64,000 bases of DNA from contig NZ_CP083370.1 in NCBI RefSeq assembly GCF_017488845.2, positions 2,480,001-2,544,000 on the forward strand. Direction: 5' to 3'. Shown here piece by piece: positions 60,712 through 64,000 of this stretch (positions are counted from its first letter, which is position 1; every line of letters begins with the position of its first letter). Source of the DNA: Ensifer canadensis. Lineage in GTDB: Bacteria; Pseudomonadota; Alphaproteobacteria; Rhizobiales; Rhizobiaceae. The translations under genes and the position numbers were made by a program. The notes under the pieces were generated by a model that worked only from the letters and a program-made list of their open reading frames with translations, had not been told where the DNA came from and did no database searches.

Positions 60712-60955
60712 CCGTTGTTCTCCGGCGTCTCATGAATTTCTTTGTCAAAGTCAGATAATGCGACTCGACAGCGAAGACAATGCAACAAACCGAAAGGGCG
60801 ACAAAGGGCGAAGCGGATTGCACTGCGCCTATGGTAAACGGCGCCACCGCCAAATGCCGTATGGACAGAGACACAGAGCCCAATAAGATCGAGCCGGTCA
60901 AAAAACTGCAAGGACAGGGCTCCCTCCCAGGTCCTGTCGATCCATGGGGACAGAT

Positions 60956-61534
60956 ATGAACAGACGCATCCTGATTGCAGCGGCCGTGCTGATGGCATCC
61001 GCGGCACCGGCCTTCGCTCACCTCAACCCTGATGAGCACGGCTCGTTTGCCGCCGGCTTCTCGCATCCGCTCTTCGGCCTCGACCATATCCTGGCCATGG
61101 TCGCCGTCGGCCTCTGGGCCGCACAGATCGGCGGCCGGGCGCTGTGGCTCGTGCCGTCGGCCTTCGTCGCGATGATGGCGGCCGGCTTTTCGCTGGCAAC
61201 GGCCGGCATCCATTTTCCCTTTGTCGAGCCCGCGATCCTCGCCTCGGTTGTCGCGCTGGGCCTGCTGGTGGCAATGGCCGTGCGCCTCGATGCGGCCGCG
61301 TCGGCTGCGGTCGTCGGCCTCTTCGCGCTCTTTCACGGCCATGCCCATGGCGGCGAACTCGGCAGCGCCGGCGCCCTTCCCTTCGCCATCGGCTTCATGC
61401 TTGCCACCGCCGCCCTTCACGCGGCCGGCATCGGCCTTGGCGTGGCGCTTGGTCGCCTCTCAGGCGGCGGCACGCTGGCGCGCATTCTCGGCGGCCTTAC
61501 GGCACTTGCCGGCACGGCCCTGATCTTCGGCTGA
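60956..61534 (+). CDS. HupE/UreJ family protein
   Basis: The 192-residue protein has a signal-like first helix (ILIAAAVLMASAAPAFA) and about six further helices. The HupE motif HPLFGLDHILAMVAVGLWA and the Gly/His-rich FHGHAHGGE follow. Members are nickel or cobalt permeases. No hydrogenase, urease or cobalamin genes are in the window and I see no cobalamin riboswitch upstream. The start is ATG 60956. A terminator follows. Confidence 0.9.
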   Translation: MNRRILIAAAVLMASAAPAFAHLNPDEHGSFAAGFSHPLFGLDHILAMVAVGLWAAQIGGRALWLVPSAFVAMMAAGFSLATAGIHFPFVEPAILASVVALGLLVAMAVRLDAAASAAVVGLFALFHGHAHGGELGSAGALPFAIGFMLATAALHAAGIGLGVALGRLSGGGTLARILGGLTALAGTALIFG

Positions 61535-61548
61535 CGAAACGAACGGGG

Positions 61549-61574
61549 AATGGCGGGTCATGCCCGCCATTTTT
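61549..61574 (+). terminator. Intrinsic terminator of the hupE-like gene
   Basis: The 9-bp stem AATGGCGGG/CCCGCCATT with a 5-base loop ends in TTTTT. It overlaps the end of queF on the opposite strand. Confidence 0.85.
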
Positions 61575-62037
61575 ATCCGCGACCGCGATAGGTCGGCACG
61601 CCCTGATCGGGCAGCCACAATCCTTCCGGCGGCTTGCCGGTCTGCCAGAAAACGTCGATCGGAATGCCGCCGCGCGGATACCAGTAGGCACCGATGCGCA
61701 GCCAGCGCGGCGACAACAGGCTGACCAGCCGTTTGGCGATATCAATGGTGCAGTCCTCGTGGAAGGCGCCATGATTGCGGAAGGAATGCAGGAACAGCTT
61801 CAGCGACTTCGATTCCACCAGCCATTCATCCGGCACGTAGTCGATGACGATGTGGGCAAAATCCGGCTGGCCGGTCATCGGGCAAAGCGAGGTGAATTCC
61901 GGCGCGGTGAACCGCACCAGGAAGTCCGCGCCCTGATTGCCGCTCGGCACGCGCTCGAGCACCGCTTCGTCGGGGCTCTGCGGCAGGTCGACCTTGGCGC
62001 CCAGTTGCGACAGGCCGGATACGTCAGTCTTGCTCAT
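61573..62037 (-). CDS. queF: NADPH-dependent 7-cyano-7-deazaguanine reductase (QueF, type I)
   Basis: The 154-residue enzyme converts preQ0 to preQ1 in queuosine biosynthesis. The catalytic Cys52 is in [14 protein letters not shown], and the QueF motif [20 protein letters not shown] is present. The length matches the short type I form. The start overlaps the upstream cation-efflux gene by 4 bases. Confidence 0.95.
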   Translation of the reverse strand: MSKTDVSGLSQLGAKVDLPQSPDEAVLERVPSGNQGADFLVRFTAPEFTSLCPMTGQPDFAHIVIDYVPDEWLVESKSLKLFLHSFRNHGAFHEDCTIDIAKRLVSLLSPRWLRIGAYWYPRGGIPIDVFWQTGKPPEGLWLPDQGVPTYRGRG

Positions 62038-62963
62038 TTGCGTGGTGCTCCACTTACCTTTACGCGCACGCCGTGCGCCTTTTCACCTTCCGGCTCGACA
62101 TGGATCGCGATCTTGGCGCCGGGGTGAACGGCGCGTATCGCGTCCTCGATGCGATCGCAGATATCATGCGCCTCGCCGACCGGCATCATTTCCGGCACGA
62201 CCATGTGGAAATCCACAAAAATCACCGGGCCTGCCTGGCGGGTCTTGAGATCGTGCACTCCAAGCGAGCCCTTGCCGTTGGCGGCGATCGCCTGCTTGAT
62301 CGCCTCCTCCTCCTCGGCCGGCACCGCCCGGTCCATCAACCCGTCAATCGACCGCGAGATCACCATCCAGCCCTGGAACAGGATATTGCAGGCGACGATG
62401 ACGGCCAGCAAGGGATCAAGGATCGCGTAACCCGTGGCAATGGCAAGACCAAGGCCGATCAAAACGCCGATCGAGGTCACGACGTCAGACAGAATATGAT
62501 GGCCGTCGGCGCTGAGAGCCGGCGAGCGATGCTTCCGACCGGCGCTGATCAGCACATAGGCCCAGATGGCGTTGACGACACCAGCAGCAAAGTTGATCGC
62601 CAGGCCGAGCGCCGGAGCTTCCAACATCACCGGCGCCATCATCGCCGGCACCGCTTCCCAGACGATCAGCAATGCGGCAACGACGATCAGCACGCCCTCG
62701 ATAACCGCGGAAAAATACTCCGCCTTGTGGTGCCCGAAGGGATGGCCGGCATCCGCCGGTTTCGCCGCATAGCCGATCATCAGATAGGCGATCACCGCCG
62801 CAATCACATTGACTGTCGACTCAAGACCATCCGACAAAAGGGCCACCGAGCCGGTAAGCCACCAGGCAAGCAGCTTCAGCCCCAGCACAGCCAGAGAAAG
62901 CGGAATGCCCCAGAAGGCAAGCCGCAGGACGGTTCGGTTATCGGATAGAGACATCTTCTTCAT
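62034..62963 (-). CDS. Cation diffusion facilitator (metal efflux) transporter
   Basis: The 309-residue protein has six transmembrane helices, the CDF metal sites LLSDGLES (helix 2) and [12 protein letters not shown] (helix 5), and a C-terminal cytoplasmic domain ([19 protein letters not shown]). It exports Zn2+, Mn2+ or a related metal by proton exchange. The ion is not certain. It overlaps queF by 4 bases, so the two are probably cotranscribed. Confidence 0.92.
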   Translation of the reverse strand: MKKMSLSDNRTVLRLAFWGIPLSLAVLGLKLLAWWLTGSVALLSDGLESTVNVIAAVIAYLMIGYAAKPADAGHPFGHHKAEYFSAVIEGVLIVVAALLIVWEAVPAMMAPVMLEAPALGLAINFAAGVVNAIWAYVLISAGRKHRSPALSADGHHILSDVVTSIGVLIGLGLAIATGYAILDPLLAVIVACNILFQGWMVISRSIDGLMDRAVPAEEEEAIKQAIAANGKGSLGVHDLKTRQAGPVIFVDFHMVVPEMMPVGEAHDICDRIEDAIRAVHPGAKIAIHVEPEGEKAHGVRVKVSGAPRK

Positions 62964-63011
62964 TCCTCATGCAGATGCAAACGAGTTGCAAACGCAAGCC
63001 CATTGAAACGC

Positions 63012-63043
63012 AAAACCGCCCGCGCGAATTTCGCGCAGGCGGT
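63012..63043 (-). terminator. Intrinsic terminator of the MFS gene
   Basis: On the minus strand, ACCGCCTGCGCGAA/TTCGCGCGGGCGGT is a 14-bp stem with one mismatch, followed by TTTG. It lies between the MFS gene and the cation efflux gene. Confidence 0.7.
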
Positions 63044-63108
63044 CAATGGGAAACATATGTGCCATCGATGCCGGCTTGTCAAAGGTGCGTTCGGCTCCTG
63101 CCCGTTTT

Positions 63109-64000
63109 TTAAGGGTCCGTAATCGTACCCGGCATCAGATCGGTTTCGGCGCTTTCGACTTCTTCGGCGCCCTTGCCGAGGTACAGGAAGACGACCACGG
63201 CCGTTGCCGTGGTAATGGCCGTCAACAGCCAGAGCAGCGTCCCGAACGCGCTGCTATAGGCTTGAAGCAGTGCAAGGCGCTCAACCGACGGCACTATGCT
63301 GCCGGCCGCAGCCACGTTGCCGGTGACGAGCCTCTGGGCGACATCGGCGGCGTGGCCGCCGGCTGCCGACCCCAATTTGATCTGCGTGAAGACAGAGAGA
63401 AGCGCTGTCACCACCGCAAGGGCGATCCCTTCGCCCGCAACACGGGTGGTGCTGAAGATACCCGTCGCCATTCCCGCCCGCTCCTTCGGCACCACGCTGA
63501 CCGCCAGCCCATCCATCAAACCCCAGGGCAGGCTGATGCCGATGCCGACGAGCAGCAATGGTGGGACCAGCAGCCCCGGCGCCGAGCCCACGGGAAACTG
63601 GCTGAGCCAGCCAAGCCCGGCGGCTGAAACCAGCAATCCGGTCCCGCAGATGACGGCCGGCGCAAACCAGCGCGTCAACAGACCGGCGGCGATCGGCAGG
63701 AGGAGCAGCGGAGCCGAGAGCGCAATCATCATCCGCCCCCCGGCAATCTCGCTCATGCCTTCGATGCCGATGAACCGCACCGGCAGAAGAATGAGCAGCA
63801 CGACGAAACCATAAGCCGGCGCCGCCGCGAGCAGTTGTACGCCGACAAAGCGCGGATACTTGAACAAGGACAGATCCAGCATCGGCCGCGCCACGGAACG
63901 CTCGATTCGGTAGAAGACAAAGAAGAAGACAACCGCAGCTACCAGCACAGCGAGGACGAAAGGATCGCTCCAGCCGGCCTCGGGCAGCTGCAGGATGCCA
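63109..64000 (-). CDS. MFS transporter, C-terminal part (DHA2-like)
   Basis: The frame is open to the window edge, so the N-terminus is missing. The roughly 297 visible residues include several transmembrane helices and the late segment GLMDGLAVSVVPKERAGMATGIFSTTRV. This resembles 14-helix drug:H+ antiporters (DHA2). Substrates are unknown. A GTG inside (63948) is probably not the start because the frame continues upstream with WSDPFVLAML. Confidence 0.85.
   Translation of the reverse strand, partial: GILQLPEAGWSDPFVLAVLVAAVVFFFVFYRIERSVARPMLDLSLFKYPRFVGVQLLAAAPAYGFVVLLILLPVRFIGIEGMSEIAGGRMMIALSAPLLLLPIAAGLLTRWFAPAVICGTGLLVSAAGLGWLSQFPVGSAPGLLVPPLLLVGIGISLPWGLMDGLAVSVVPKERAGMATGIFSTTRVAGEGIALAVVTALLSVFTQIKLGSAAGGHAADVAQRLVTGNVAAAGSIVPSVERLALLQAYSSAFGTLLWLLTAITTATAVVVFLYLGKGAEEVESAETDLMPGTITDP

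Noticed and set aside
60712..60955. Possible cobalamin riboswitch upstream of the hupE-like gene
   Set aside because: I found no recognisable B12-box segment or matching stem arrangement.

Overview
The window is a GC-rich stretch of alphaproteobacterial chromosome. Gene content, gene order and repeat families point to Hyphomicrobiales, family Rhizobiaceae, most likely Ensifer/Sinorhizobium. The genus is an inference from protein style (BA14K, DUF1236, DUF6481, ClpS2, an IlvE/MarR/OmpR neighbourhood) and from many RIME-like intergenic palindromes. No rRNA, tRNA, insertion sequence, prophage, integrase or CRISPR array was recognised. The content is mainly core housekeeping, so novelty lies mostly in leaders, operators, repeats and altered enzymes.

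Layout. 0-6.2 kb: the end of a PQQ-type sugar dehydrogenase, a DUF3052 protein, an EamA permease, cold-shock protein, BA14K protein, an MBL hydrolase, and small envelope proteins. 6.2-10.7 kb: ilvE divergent from a MarR/OmpR-regulator/histidine-kinase/TPR group. 10.8-13.9 kb (minus): ybjN-type gene, proC, csaA, tyrosine phosphatase, plus ubiK. 14-20.2 kb (plus): lgt, a MidA-type methyltransferase, pgeF, an M24 homologue, a lipoprotein, prs. 20.7-26.2 kb: small secreted proteins, then an aldehyde dehydrogenase/DUF779 pair with an AcoR-like regulator, and a BenE-type transporter. 26.4-33.3 kb: rplY, a frameshifted GGDEF/EAL gene, a solute-binding protein, pth, GNAT, clpS, ychF. 33.4-37.9 kb: DUF2157, two MaoC proteins, apt, small proteins. 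37.9-47.9 kb: the overlapping DUF1285/CoA-Nudix/cca operon divergent from a MoxR/DUF58/DUF4159/VWA-like operon. 48-53.7 kb: GH5 glycosidase, acetyltransferases, glutathionyl-hydroquinone reductase, Nudix, phosphoesterase, TPR. 53.8-57.9 kb: lipoprotein, ECF sigma/anti-sigma pair, cold-shock protein with two small charged proteins. 57.9-64 kb: leuA, clpP, hupE, a cation efflux gene overlapping queF, and part of an MFS exporter.

The most notable unannotated signals are these. (1) A leuA attenuation leader encodes a 41-residue peptide with four consecutive Leu codons, a near-leaderless start and mutually exclusive hairpins. (2) A 25-codon ORF sits in the rplY leader and overlaps the rplY start. 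(3) A perfect 12-bp inverted repeat lies in front of the MarR gene. (4) An orphan promoter-plus-terminator unit downstream of prs suggests a small RNA. (5) RIME-type repeats occur in several copies; one is split by a second palindromic element, and others supply the stop codons of neighbouring genes. (6) A GGDEF/EAL gene is broken by a one-base frameshift. (7) Three proteins have lost a family hallmark: a histidine kinase without the H-box proline, an M24 protein without metal ligands, and an AcoR-like regulator without an AAA+ domain.
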